Shown piece by piece: positions 57,453 to 64,000 of a DNA stretch of 64,000 nt. Below the pieces are notes generated by a model. It saw only the letters and a program-made list of their open reading frames with translations. It made no database searches and had not been told where the DNA came from. The position numbers were made by a program, and so were the translations under genes. Positions within the stretch are counted from its first letter, which is position 1. Each line of letters opens with the position of its first letter. The DNA comes from Clostridiales bacterium (lineage in GTDB: Bacteria > Bacillota > Clostridia > Oscillospirales > Oscillospiraceae): positions 20,520 to 84,519 of the forward strand of contig JAAYBD010000042.1 in assembly GCA_012719035.1 (NCBI GenBank), given 5' to 3'.

Positions 57453-57752
57453 TTATAATATTTTTCCGCGGAAAAAGCCTGAGTAGCCAAGCCGCGTTTT
57501 TTCAGCCACGTACCGAATAAATATTGGTGTGCCTGATTCCGGCGTTACCCCGTACGCTTCCTTAAAAGCCCTTGTAAAGCTTGCGTGGCTCGAAAATCCA
57601 AAGTCCAAGGAAATGTCGACTATTCTCCGCCCGTCTGAATTCAATTCACTGACAGCATTGGCTAAGCGCCGCGGCCTGATATACTCGTTGACAGGCTTTT
57701 TCACCAGCCTCTTGAACAATCTTTGAAAATAAAACGGGGATAATCCAACCAT
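57453..57752 (-). pseudogene. Truncated AraC-family regulator
   Basis: A 99-residue open frame holding only the last three-quarters of an AraC helix-turn-helix: VGLSPFYFQRLFKRLVKKPV, then IVDISLDFGFSSHASFTRAFKEAYGVTP. A TGA lies one codon upstream of its ATG, the first helix of the DNA-binding domain is missing and the C-terminal end diverges after TPES. Full AraC proteins of this type have 250-300 residues. No ribosome site is seen. The remaining upstream bases (57753-57831) contain no recognisable AraC N-terminus in any frame I checked. Judged a decaying gene. Confidence 0.75.
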
Positions 57753-57831
57753 TTTTCACCCAATGCCCTTTTTGGAAGCTGAAGCCCAAATGCTTTTGCG
57801 ATTATTCCGATATTTTGCCGTTAAAAATTTG

Positions 57832-57867
57832 AAAGCTCTGGATGTATTATAATACACCCAGGGCTTT
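57832..57867 (-). terminator. Terminator of the PadR operon
   Basis: A 36-base near-perfect inverted repeat with arms AAAGCTCTGGATGTAT (plus strand) and ATACACCCAGGGCTTT, allowing wobble pairs. On the minus strand it is followed by CAAATTTTTAAC. Confidence 0.85.
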
Positions 57868-57894
57868 TCGCCTGAGATTAGCTGAATTAAATGA

Positions 57895-58701
57895 TTAGTT
57901 ATCATGAGAATTCAGGGCTTTTTCTTTTTTGACTCTGCTAATATAAAACGCAAGTGCCGCTATAGCCGAATATATTAAATAAACAATCCATGCGATATTC
58001 CACAGATTATATAAATATGAGGCGAACAGATAGATGATAGTAGTAAGCAATGTGCCGGCGGCAGCCAGTTCTATACTAAAATATACTCTGCGGGTTTTTT
58101 TACCGAATAGAATTAAATCTGTGACAAAATATATAAGTACAATAACGGGAACTATAAGCCAGCTATGCGGCCAAACATTTTTTGAAAGCAGCTCGGCACA
58201 TAAAAGACTGGGAAACACGAACAGCAGGGGAATAAAGCTAAGGAATAAACATCCCAATGCTATACGCAATAATTTTCGCATTCCGAACATTTTTGCATAG
58301 GATAAAATGCTTGCGGATAGACAGACAAGGTATATAAATGCACCTCCGACGCCTATAAGCCATGACTTTTCAAAACTGCCGAGCGTAACCATACTGACAT
58401 ACAGGTATACAGAAGTTAAAACTATAAAATATATGACAGTAAAGGCAAGGAGAGCTGTAAGTTTTCTTCTCAGAGCACTGAGTGCGCTTCCGGTTTCTAC
58501 TTCTCTGATTGCAGTTCTGTAGTCTTCCATAAATGTTAATGCTTGTTTATAGCTTTCTTGTGCGGAAAGACCTTTAGACTGACAGTCGTCATACTTATCG
58601 CACATCATAGAATACAATTCTTCCCGAAGCTCAATGATCTGATGTGTTTTGGGATATAAAAGGAACTTTCTGTTGACATAAGCTCTCAGCTTGGCTTTCA
58701 T
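57895..58701 (-). CDS. Membrane protein with N-terminal permease-prefix-like domain
   Basis: A 268-residue protein. Residues 1-62 form a helical domain (YVNRKFLLYPKTHQIIELRE, then YDDCQSKGLSAQESYKQALT) of the kind linked to PadR regulators and called permease prefix domain in Firmicutes. The remaining 200 residues contain seven or so hydrophobic helices (for example LLAFTVIYFIVLTSVYLYVS and LIVPVIVLIYFVTDLILF). The substrate and activity are unknown. It is the last gene of a four-gene operon led by PadR; the two short genes upstream carry copies of the same N-terminal domain. Confidence 0.78.
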   Translation of the reverse strand: MKAKLRAYVNRKFLLYPKTHQIIELREELYSMMCDKYDDCQSKGLSAQESYKQALTFMEDYRTAIREVETGSALSALRRKLTALLAFTVIYFIVLTSVYLYVSMVTLGSFEKSWLIGVGGAFIYLVCLSASILSYAKMFGMRKLLRIALGCLFLSFIPLLFVFPSLLCAELLSKNVWPHSWLIVPVIVLIYFVTDLILFGKKTRRVYFSIELAAAGTLLTTIIYLFASYLYNLWNIAWIVYLIYSAIAALAFYISRVKKEKALNSHDN

Positions 58702-58725
58702 AACAAAATACCTCCGCTGATCAGA

Positions 58726-58908
58726 TTATATTTTTATAGTTGTCAGTGCCTGTTTATAACTTGCAGTATCAGACATATTTTTGCTTTTACAGCCCTTATA
58801 TGTTTCATACATCAAAGCACATATTCTCTGCTGGAGAGCGGCTATTTCGACCGATTGCGGGTATTCGATAAATTTTCTGCTGACATAGGATTCAAAATTA
58901 TAGTCCAT
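58726..58908 (-). CDS. Stand-alone 60-residue paralogue of the permease-prefix domain
   Basis: A 60-residue protein aligned without gaps to residues 7-58 of the next protein: SYVSRKFIEYPQSVEIAALQ, then YKGCKSKNMSDTASYKQALT. It stops exactly at the end of the domain (TIKI). The ATG at 58908 follows GGAGG at nine bases; a longer frame to 58992 overlaps the upstream small gene. It is either a free domain or a truncated copy. Confidence 0.7.
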   Translation of the reverse strand: MDYNFESYVSRKFIEYPQSVEIAALQQRICALMYETYKGCKSKNMSDTASYKQALTTIKI

Positions 58909-58943
58909 TTTTACATTCCTCCAAATATTATTGTTTGTTCTGA

Positions 58944-59120
58944 TCATATATGCAAAGTGATTATCGCCTGCATATAGCTTGCAACTTCGCACACACCTTT
59001 GCTTTGGCAGCTGTCGAACATATTACGCATAATTGAATATGTGTTATTCTGAGTTTTAGCGGATACGGCATCTTGAACATGGAACCTTCTGCCGCCGCAG
59101 AATCTTAAAGTATTTTTCAT
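58944..59120 (-). CDS. 58-residue paralogue of the permease-prefix domain
   Basis: A short gene translated as MKNTLRFCGGRRFHVQDAVS followed by a segment ending SYMQAIITLHI. It keeps the FDSCQSKG...ASYMQA core seen in its two downstream neighbours (DCQSKGL...SYKQA, GCKSKNM...SYKQA), but the N-terminal part has diverged. The ATG at 59120 lies two bases after the PadR stop, with GGAGG 9 bases upstream inside the end of padR. Function unknown. Confidence 0.65.
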   Translation of the reverse strand: MKNTLRFCGGRRFHVQDAVSAKTQNNTYSIMRNMFDSCQSKGVCEVASYMQAIITLHI

Positions 59121-59122
59121 TT

Positions 59123-59452
59123 CTAATATCCTCCAATCAAATTGTTTAGCACAACATTAATTTCTTTCCATTCTTTTACTTTTGAATCGTAATAAATTTT
59201 ACCTTTATCAGTTATTGAATAATATTTACGCCTTGCACCCTCATCTCCATTTCCCCAGTAGGTAGATATAAGCTCATTTCTTTCCATTCTTTTGAATGCG
59301 GTATATATAGTTGCGTCTTTAATTTCAATCAGACCGTTTCCTTTATCCAAAATTGTTTTAAGGATTTCGTAGCCATATGAGTCTTTGTCTTTAAGAATGG
59401 CTAAGATTATTGTTTCTGTATGGCCTCGCAGAGCTTCGCTGGAGTAGCTCAT
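59123..59452 (-). CDS. PadR family transcriptional regulator
   Basis: A 109-residue winged-helix regulator. Segments LRGHTETIILAILKDKDSYG, YEILKTILDKGNG, TIYTAFKRMERNELI and RRKYYSITDKGK are those of PadR proteins. It leads an operon with two domain-only small genes and a membrane protein, the usual PadR partner. A palindrome directly upstream (59473-59485) is a likely autoregulatory operator. AGGAGGTGATA precedes the ATG. Confidence 0.93.
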   Translation of the reverse strand: MSYSSEALRGHTETIILAILKDKDSYGYEILKTILDKGNGLIEIKDATIYTAFKRMERNELISTYWGNGDEGARRKYYSITDKGKIYYDSKVKEWKEINVVLNNLIGGY

Positions 59453-59470
59453 ACTATCACCTCCTTAAAT

Positions 59471-59487
59471 ACCTAATCAGATTAGAT
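59471..59487. promoter_or_regulatory. Palindrome upstream of padR
   Basis: CTAATC (59473-59478), A, GATTAG (59480-59485), 21 bases upstream of the PadR start. Candidate PadR operator. Confidence 0.55.
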
Positions 59488-59681
59488 AGATAATAACATT
59501 TCATATATTGTCTGTCAAGCTATAATTTGGATTTTTTTCGGCGCTTCTTTTATTGGATATGTACGGCTGTTTGTCAAGCTGCCAGCGGAAGCTATGGAAG
59601 ATTGCTCTGATAATTCCGTTCCGGACTTCGGGCAGAGGTGCCTGAGGCAAAGCCAAACCGGTAAAATATATTGATTTTAGC

Positions 59682-59719
59682 AGTCCCCCTTAGACATATG
59701 ACCGATGCCTAAGGGGGAT
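59682..59719. other. GC-rich hairpin in the divergent region between padR and ohyA
   Basis: Arms around TCCCCCTTAG and CTAAGGGGGA (about 59684-59719), no U-tract on either strand. It may be a terminator remnant or a control structure. The rest of 59488-59910 is AT-rich; a TATAAT at 59851-59856 may be the -10 of the oleate hydratase gene. No gene is supported in this gap. Confidence 0.5.
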
Positions 59720-59925
59720 TCAACATTTTATATACAGATTATATACAGACAAACAGACACATGTGTATGAAAATTACGCAATATCCTTTAGATGCCTATA
59801 ATTAACACACAGGAGCGTTTTTGACTGTACAAATTGCAAAAAATATCATCTATAATATAACATGCAGATAGACAAATTTACCATAGATTTGTCGGCGTTA
59901 TTATTGTGTTAAAGGAGAGTTGACT

Positions 59926-61716
59926 ATGGAACTTAAAACTCACGATGAAAGATTGAAATTAACCCACGGAGATTACCATCGCATGGTTAAAGCAAGAAAG
60001 CCAAAAGGGGTTGAAAACAAGTCAGCATATCTGGTCGGTACCGGTATCGCAGCTTTGGCAGCGGGTTGTTTTTTAATTAGAGATGCTCACATGGACGGAA
60101 GCAAAATCACTTTTCTTGAGCAATTGGATATACCGGGAGGATGCCTTGACGGAGCTGTGCGGGGTAGAGACGGTTATGTAGCAAGAGGCGGAAGAGAGAT
60201 GGGACACCGCTTCGAATGCCTATTTGACTTGTTCAGTTCACTCCAATCAACCGAAAATCCCGAGATGTCCGTTGTGGATTATTTCTACTATACAAACCTT
60301 GATGATCCGAACTTCAGCATGAATAGAATTACAGAGAAGCAGGGTAAGAGAGGTTTTAACGGTAAATTTAATTTGAATCAGCAGTTGGCGATGGAAATCG
60401 GCATGCTTGTTATGACGCCGGACGAAGTTCTTGCAGACAAGTCTATTGAAGACATTTTCTCTAAGGAAATGCTTGATACGGACTTCTGGACGCTCTGGAG
60501 ATCTATGTTTGCCTTTGAAAACTGGCACAGCGCATTGGAAATGAAATTGTATTTGGCAAGATTTGTCCACCACGTGGATGGTCTTACGGACCTTTCTGCC
60601 CTTCAGTTCTCAAAGCATGATCAATATACATCTTTCGTCCTTCCGATGATCAACTACTTGAAAGAACATAATGTTAATTTCATGTATGGAACCACGGTAG
60701 AAAATGTCGAATTTGACATTAAGCCGGATAAAAAAGTTGCAAAGAAGATTGTTTACATACAAAATGGCAAACCGGGTAGCATTGATTTGACGGAAAATGA
60801 CTTAGTTTTCATTACAAACGGTTCAATGACCGAGAACTCTGGTTACGGCGATGACAATACTCCAGCTCCAATGGATGGAACCATTAAAGGCTGCTGGAAG
60901 ATGTGGAAAAACATTGCCGCCCAAGACGAATCATTTGGTCATCCTGAAGTTTTCTGCTCGGATATTGAGAGGAGTAACTGGGAATCCGCAACCGTTACAT
61001 GCCATGGTCCGGCAGTACCGAAGTATATTGAAAAAATCACAGGACGCGATCCCTATGCAGGAAAAATTTGTACAGGCGGTATTGTAACTGCACGTGATTC
61101 CTCATGGCTCCTGAGCTGGACAGTAAACCGTCAACCGCAATATATAGGACAGCCTAAAGATGATGTTATCGTTTGGGTTTATGGGCTATTCTCGGATAAA
61201 CCGGGTGACTACATTAAAAAGAGCATGCGCGAATGCACCGGTAAAGAAATCACAAAAGAATGGCTGTATCACATGGGAGTACCGGTAAATGAAATCGAAG
61301 AATTGGCAAAAACATGCACAGCTATCCCCGTAATGATGCCGTTCATCACATCGCAATTTATGCCGCGTGTTCATGGAGACCGTCCTTACTGTGTTCCTAA
61401 GGGATCTGTCAACTTTGCGTTTTTAGGCCAATTTGCCGAGACACTCGATGATCCGGGAAGAGATACCGTATTTACAATTGAATATAGCGGACGTACCGCG
61501 ATGGAATCGGTTTATGTATTGACCGGAGTTGAGAAAGGTGTACCTGAAGTTTACGGCTCGGTATATGATATAAGGTATGCTGCTCGTGCTGCTGTTCAGC
61601 TGCTTGATGGGAAAAAACCCGAAATTCCGCTTCCGGAAGCAACCAAGAATATGCTGGGGGCAATAATAGGAAACACTGAAATTGAGAAGTTCCTAAAGGA
61701 ATATGAATTAATCTAA
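59926..61716 (+). CDS. ohyA: Oleate hydratase
   Basis: A 596-residue FAD-dependent fatty-acid hydratase converting oleate to 10-hydroxystearate. The FAD loop is YLVGTGIAALAAGCFLIRDA (about 34-53), followed by FLEQLDIPGGCLDGA and RGGREMGHRFECLFDLF, both diagnostic of the family (myosin-cross-reactive antigen). Further conserved blocks are ALEMKLYLARFVHHVDGLTD and ITSQFMPRVHGDRP. Length matches. The ATG at 59926 is preceded by AAAGGAGAG; a TTG at 59920 is unlikely. The enzyme detoxifies unsaturated fatty acids in gut bacteria. It has its own terminator. Confidence 0.97.
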   Translation: MELKTHDERLKLTHGDYHRMVKARKPKGVENKSAYLVGTGIAALAAGCFLIRDAHMDGSKITFLEQLDIPGGCLDGAVRGRDGYVARGGREMGHRFECLFDLFSSLQSTENPEMSVVDYFYYTNLDDPNFSMNRITEKQGKRGFNGKFNLNQQLAMEIGMLVMTPDEVLADKSIEDIFSKEMLDTDFWTLWRSMFAFENWHSALEMKLYLARFVHHVDGLTDLSALQFSKHDQYTSFVLPMINYLKEHNVNFMYGTTVENVEFDIKPDKKVAKKIVYIQNGKPGSIDLTENDLVFITNGSMTENSGYGDDNTPAPMDGTIKGCWKMWKNIAAQDESFGHPEVFCSDIERSNWESATVTCHGPAVPKYIEKITGRDPYAGKICTGGIVTARDSSWLLSWTVNRQPQYIGQPKDDVIVWVYGLFSDKPGDYIKKSMRECTGKEITKEWLYHMGVPVNEIEELAKTCTAIPVMMPFITSQFMPRVHGDRPYCVPKGSVNFAFLGQFAETLDDPGRDTVFTIEYSGRTAMESVYVLTGVEKGVPEVYGSVYDIRYAARAAVQLLDGKKPEIPLPEATKNMLGAIIGNTEIEKFLKEYELI

Positions 61717-61736
61717 GCGATTCCAATGAATGAAGC

Positions 61737-61776
61737 GGGGGGATTTTATACATATAAGATTCCCTCCCTTTTTTTA
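61737..61776 (+). terminator. Terminator after ohyA
   Basis: Arms GGGGGGATTTTATA (61737-61750) and TATAAGATTCCCTCCC (61753-61768) with minor mismatches, followed by eight T residues. Confidence 0.85.
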
Positions 61777-61842
61777 AGAAGTTTATTCTTAAATAGGGAT
61801 ATTTGTATTTTAGAATTAAATCAAATTTTAAGGGTGAACGCT

Positions 61843-63903
61843 GTGAATGATAAATTAAAGGTTCAGCAGATAGAGGAATTATATAGGCAAGATTATAGAA
61901 ATTGCATGGATGATTCCTTTATGCCTGAGGCAAAGCAGGGAGATTTTTTTGAAAGATACAGAAGGACCACCGCGGCATGCAAAGAAAAAACTTTAAACGT
62001 AATGAATAATGAAATTTTTGATGTCTATAAAAATTTCAAAAAATCGGAGCATCAGAAGTGGTCGGAGATTATTGACGAAATCAATACGGAGATTGCTTAC
62101 GAGAAGTTCTTTTTAAACTGGGAGAGAAGAATAGCAAAAGAAAATTACCAATCAAATCATTGTATTTCCAATGCTGCCACCAGATACCGCGTGGATAGGA
62201 TTGCCGAATTAAAAGAGAAGCTGCTGGAATTATACAGCCACAATAAAGAAGCTTGGGAAGTATACCATTTAAAAAAATATCAATCAGATATAAGAAATAA
62301 AGAAAATCACAAAATGATAGATGTTTCTTATGTCATGAGTGCCAAGGAAAGAGTAATTGATGCCTTGGATAACGGTCTTCCCGTTTATATTGTTGGGCAT
62401 TTAGGCGGAGGAAAAACTCAGCTTGCAATGGATGCGGCTAAGGAGTTTGCCATATCAAAAAGAATTCAAGAAGACATAGAAGATTTGATGACCACTTGGT
62501 ATTACTCCAACAAGAATGCCACAGACGAGCAAGTTCTAAAGCAATTCCGATACTACATGAAAATCACAGAGGAAAAATATCGTAAGGGAGCCGACATATG
62601 CGATGAGGAGATTTTAGATCAGATCCAGCCGCTGTTTATATCGGGGTCCCACGACTTGACATACGAAGATATGTTTGTTGAAAAAACCCTGACACTTAAG
62701 ACAGGCTTTTCAAAAGGGTCGTATTTGAACTTTTTTGAACAGATTTTTAGTGACTACAGGAAAATGGAAGCAATATATCAAGAAGAATTGAATAAAATGT
62801 CCCGCGAAGAACAGACCCGGATAAAGCTTTTGATTTTAAATAGCTTTTCGGATATGATCATCGCGGATAACAGCGCTTTCGGCACAGAGGTAAAAAAAGT
62901 TGAACGGGAAATCTTGAGAGCGGCGAAAGAAGGCAGACCTGTTATAGTCGATGAGCTGAATACAATTGCAATGCAGAATCTTATCGGCTTAAATGACCTT
63001 TTACAGCGGCAAGCAGGCGAAACAGCATATATTACGGGGGTAGGCCCGGTATTTATAAAGCCGGGGTTTGCATTTATCGGCACAGGAAACTTATCTTCCA
63101 ATATGGTTAATTACGAGGGTACGAACGAATTAAACCCTGCTTTTAAGTCAAGATTTATAACTATTGAATATAACTATCTTCCTCAGTCGATCAAAGGGAC
63201 TTTGATGAAACAGGAAAGCCCCGAAAAAAATGAACTTTTTGAAGTTGTGCTATCCTATATAGCCGATCAAAAGGGATCTGTGCATTTGCCGGATATTGAT
63301 AGAAACATAGACGAACTTTTCAGATTGTGTCAGTTGTCAAAGCTTACGCAAAATGTGTTTATCGGCAAGTGGAAGGATAATTTTTCGGGTGAAGAAGAAA
63401 TCGATCAGTCTATGGGTGATTTGGAACTTAAAGAAGCTGTTCTGTCTATAAGAAATATTATCCACGTTTTGGACGCATGGAACTTGGGAGAAGAAAAGGA
63501 TTTGACAAAGGCACTTTGGGATGGTTTCATTAGCTCCATTACGAATCCCGATGATCAGAATTATATTTTGTCGCAGGCAGTTCGATATGGTTTTTTCAAA
63601 AAGCAAGATGGATGGCAGATAAAGGACAGAGCTGTAGGAGATGCAGGTGTTACTTATAACGAAATAAGACAAACTCCCTATAAGTATTATAGAGGCGAAA
63701 CGGAAACATACAGCGATCTGGATATCATTCATATTCTCTATGGAATGGGACCGAGAGAGCAGAACCTCCCCAAGTCGATTGAAGACTACATCGCTTCCTC
63801 CAAAAATCTTATGGATATGGATACTTATCTTCAATACGTATCAAAGGTAAAAAAATTTGAAAGGCAATTAGATTTGACCTGCCCCCAAAGTTCGACCAGG
63901 TGA
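61843..63903 (+). CDS. MoxR-like (dynein-type AAA_5) ATPase, 3' end truncated by an IS element
   Basis: The open frame encodes 686 residues from a GTG at 61843 (AAGGG upstream; an ATG-led longer frame starts at 61726 but lacks a site). Residues 1-160 are helical and charged, of no known family. The AAA+ core follows: Walker A GHLGGGKT (185-192), Walker B with RPVIVDELNTIAMQNLIGLN, sensor I FAFIGTGNL and arginine finger segment NPAFKSRFITI. Compared with compact MoxR proteins it has a large insert between Walker A and B. An IS3-type end begins at 63875, so residues from about 677 are element-encoded and the native C-terminus is lost. Such ATPases usually pair with a VWA protein, which would lie beyond the element. 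Confidence 0.85.
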   Translation: MNDKLKVQQIEELYRQDYRNCMDDSFMPEAKQGDFFERYRRTTAACKEKTLNVMNNEIFDVYKNFKKSEHQKWSEIIDEINTEIAYEKFFLNWERRIAKENYQSNHCISNAATRYRVDRIAELKEKLLELYSHNKEAWEVYHLKKYQSDIRNKENHKMIDVSYVMSAKERVIDALDNGLPVYIVGHLGGGKTQLAMDAAKEFAISKRIQEDIEDLMTTWYYSNKNATDEQVLKQFRYYMKITEEKYRKGADICDEEILDQIQPLFISGSHDLTYEDMFVEKTLTLKTGFSKGSYLNFFEQIFSDYRKMEAIYQEELNKMSREEQTRIKLLILNSFSDMIIADNSAFGTEVKKVEREILRAAKEGRPVIVDELNTIAMQNLIGLNDLLQRQAGETAYITGVGPVFIKPGFAFIGTGNLSSNMVNYEGTNELNPAFKSRFITIEYNYLPQSIKGTLMKQESPEKNELFEVVLSYIADQKGSVHLPDIDRNIDELFRLCQLSKLTQNVFIGKWKDNFSGEEEIDQSMGDLELKEAVLSIRNIIHVLDAWNLGEEKDLTKALWDGFISSITNPDDQNYILSQAVRYGFFKKQDGWQIKDRAVGDAGVTYNEIRQTPYKYYRGETETYSDLDIIHILYGMGPREQNLPKSIEDYIASSKNLMDMDTYLQYVSKVKKFERQLDLTCPQSSTR

Positions 63904-64000
63904 AATGTTAGTAACCACCAGCCAGCTTTGCTGCATACTCCTCTGGGGTAAGGTTGCCGAGCGACGAATGGGGACGCAGATGATTGTACTCCATCCGCCA
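63875..64000. mobile_element. End of an IS3-family insertion sequence (continues beyond the window)
   Basis: The element begins with TGACCTGCCCCCAAAGTTCG, a sequence of the type seen at IS3-family ends, and contains the 3' end of a transposase on the minus strand. It has inserted in the 3' part of the AAA+ gene. The opposite end and any target duplication lie outside the window. Confidence 0.85.
63908..64000 (-). CDS. IS3-family transposase OrfB, C-terminal 30 residues
   Basis: The partial frame reads WRMEYNHLRPHSSLGNLTPE and ends EYAAKLAGGY. The YNxxRPHSSLGxLTPxEY pattern is the conserved C-terminal end of the DDE integrase domain of IS3-family OrfB proteins. The rest is off the right edge. 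Confidence 0.93.
   Translation of the reverse strand, partial: WRMEYNHLRPHSSLGNLTPEEYAAKLAGGY

Noticed and set aside
59682..59719. The 59684-59719 inverted repeat as an insertion-sequence end
   Set aside because: No transposase or second matching end is nearby, and a hairpin explains the repeat.
1..64000. CRISPR arrays, tRNA and rRNA genes, prophage genes
   Set aside because: I looked for regularly spaced repeats, cloverleaf arms and structural phage genes and saw none.

Overview
The window reads as a chromosomal segment of a strictly anaerobic, fermentative, low-to-mid GC Clostridia-type Firmicute, probably a gut Oscillospirales- or Christensenellales-like organism. Supporting features are strong AGGAGG-type ribosome binding sites, TTGACA/TATAAT-type promoters, U-tract hairpin terminators, an NAD(P)-linked [FeFe]-hydrogenase, several rubredoxin/rubrerythrin proteins, a CoA-transferase of the butyrate/4-hydroxybutyrate type and no respiratory genes. 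I see no tRNA, rRNA, CRISPR array or prophage. Coding density is high, genes lie in short operons, and most operon ends carry a recognisable hairpin.

Layout. 1-4.7 kb: polyamine operon (arginine decarboxylase end, speE, speB, carboxyspermidine-type dehydrogenase, nspC). 4.9-7.4 kb: CoA-transferase divergent from a LysR regulator, with a perfect palindrome between them. 7.5-12.3 kb: TetR, MMPL exporter and secreted heptad-repeat protein. 12.4-17.8 kb: ABC exporter, small secreted orphan, GyrI-like, GNAT and MFS genes. 18.1-20.5 kb: four-domain persulfide/CoA-disulfide reductase. 20.7-23.7 kb: attenuator-like leader, TM1266-type hydrogenase-system regulator and NitT/TauT-type ABC transporter. 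23.8-28.9 kb (minus): NuoE / ATPase / 2Fe-2S / NuoF / HydA hydrogenase operon. 29.3-32.5 kb (plus): DRTGG / anti-sigma-type ATPase / divergent H-cluster protein / DRTGG / PHP module, a likely redox or H2 signalling unit. 32.9-35.6 kb: FMN reductase, then an ECF sigma factor with an RsgI/PepSY-type anti-sigma partner. 35.85-38.8 kb: lysine riboswitch controlling a polar amino-acid ABC importer, so a lysine importer. 39-43.3 kb: methyltransferase, then a metal/siderophore/cobalamin-type ABC importer behind a long structured, unidentified leader. 43.3-45.5 kb: hairpin cluster, MalY-type C-S lyase, PaaI thioesterase. 45.6-49.4 kb: 889-residue Fe-S/flavin oxidoreductase divergent from a LysR gene with a palindromic operator. 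49.5-54.8 kb: complete pantothenate/CoA block (PanG-type reductase, panB, panC, panD, coaX, coaBC). 54.9-57.2 kb: oxidative-stress cluster with two multi-rubredoxin proteins and a DUF134 regulator. 57.5-59.5 kb: AraC remnant and a PadR operon with three paralogous copies of one small domain. 59.9-64 kb: oleate hydratase and a MoxR-like AAA+ ATPase whose 3' end is cut by an IS3-family element running off the right edge.

The functional themes are redox and hydrogen metabolism with its own sensing apparatus, cofactor supply (CoA, iron-type chelates), amino-acid and polyamine metabolism, and peroxide defence. The least explained parts are the H-cluster sensory module with its shared control region (28.9-32.5 kb), the unidentified leaders at 20.75 and 40.1 kb, the hairpin chain at 43.4 kb, the ferredoxin-rubrerythrin fusion with an internal start, and the triplicated PadR-linked domain.
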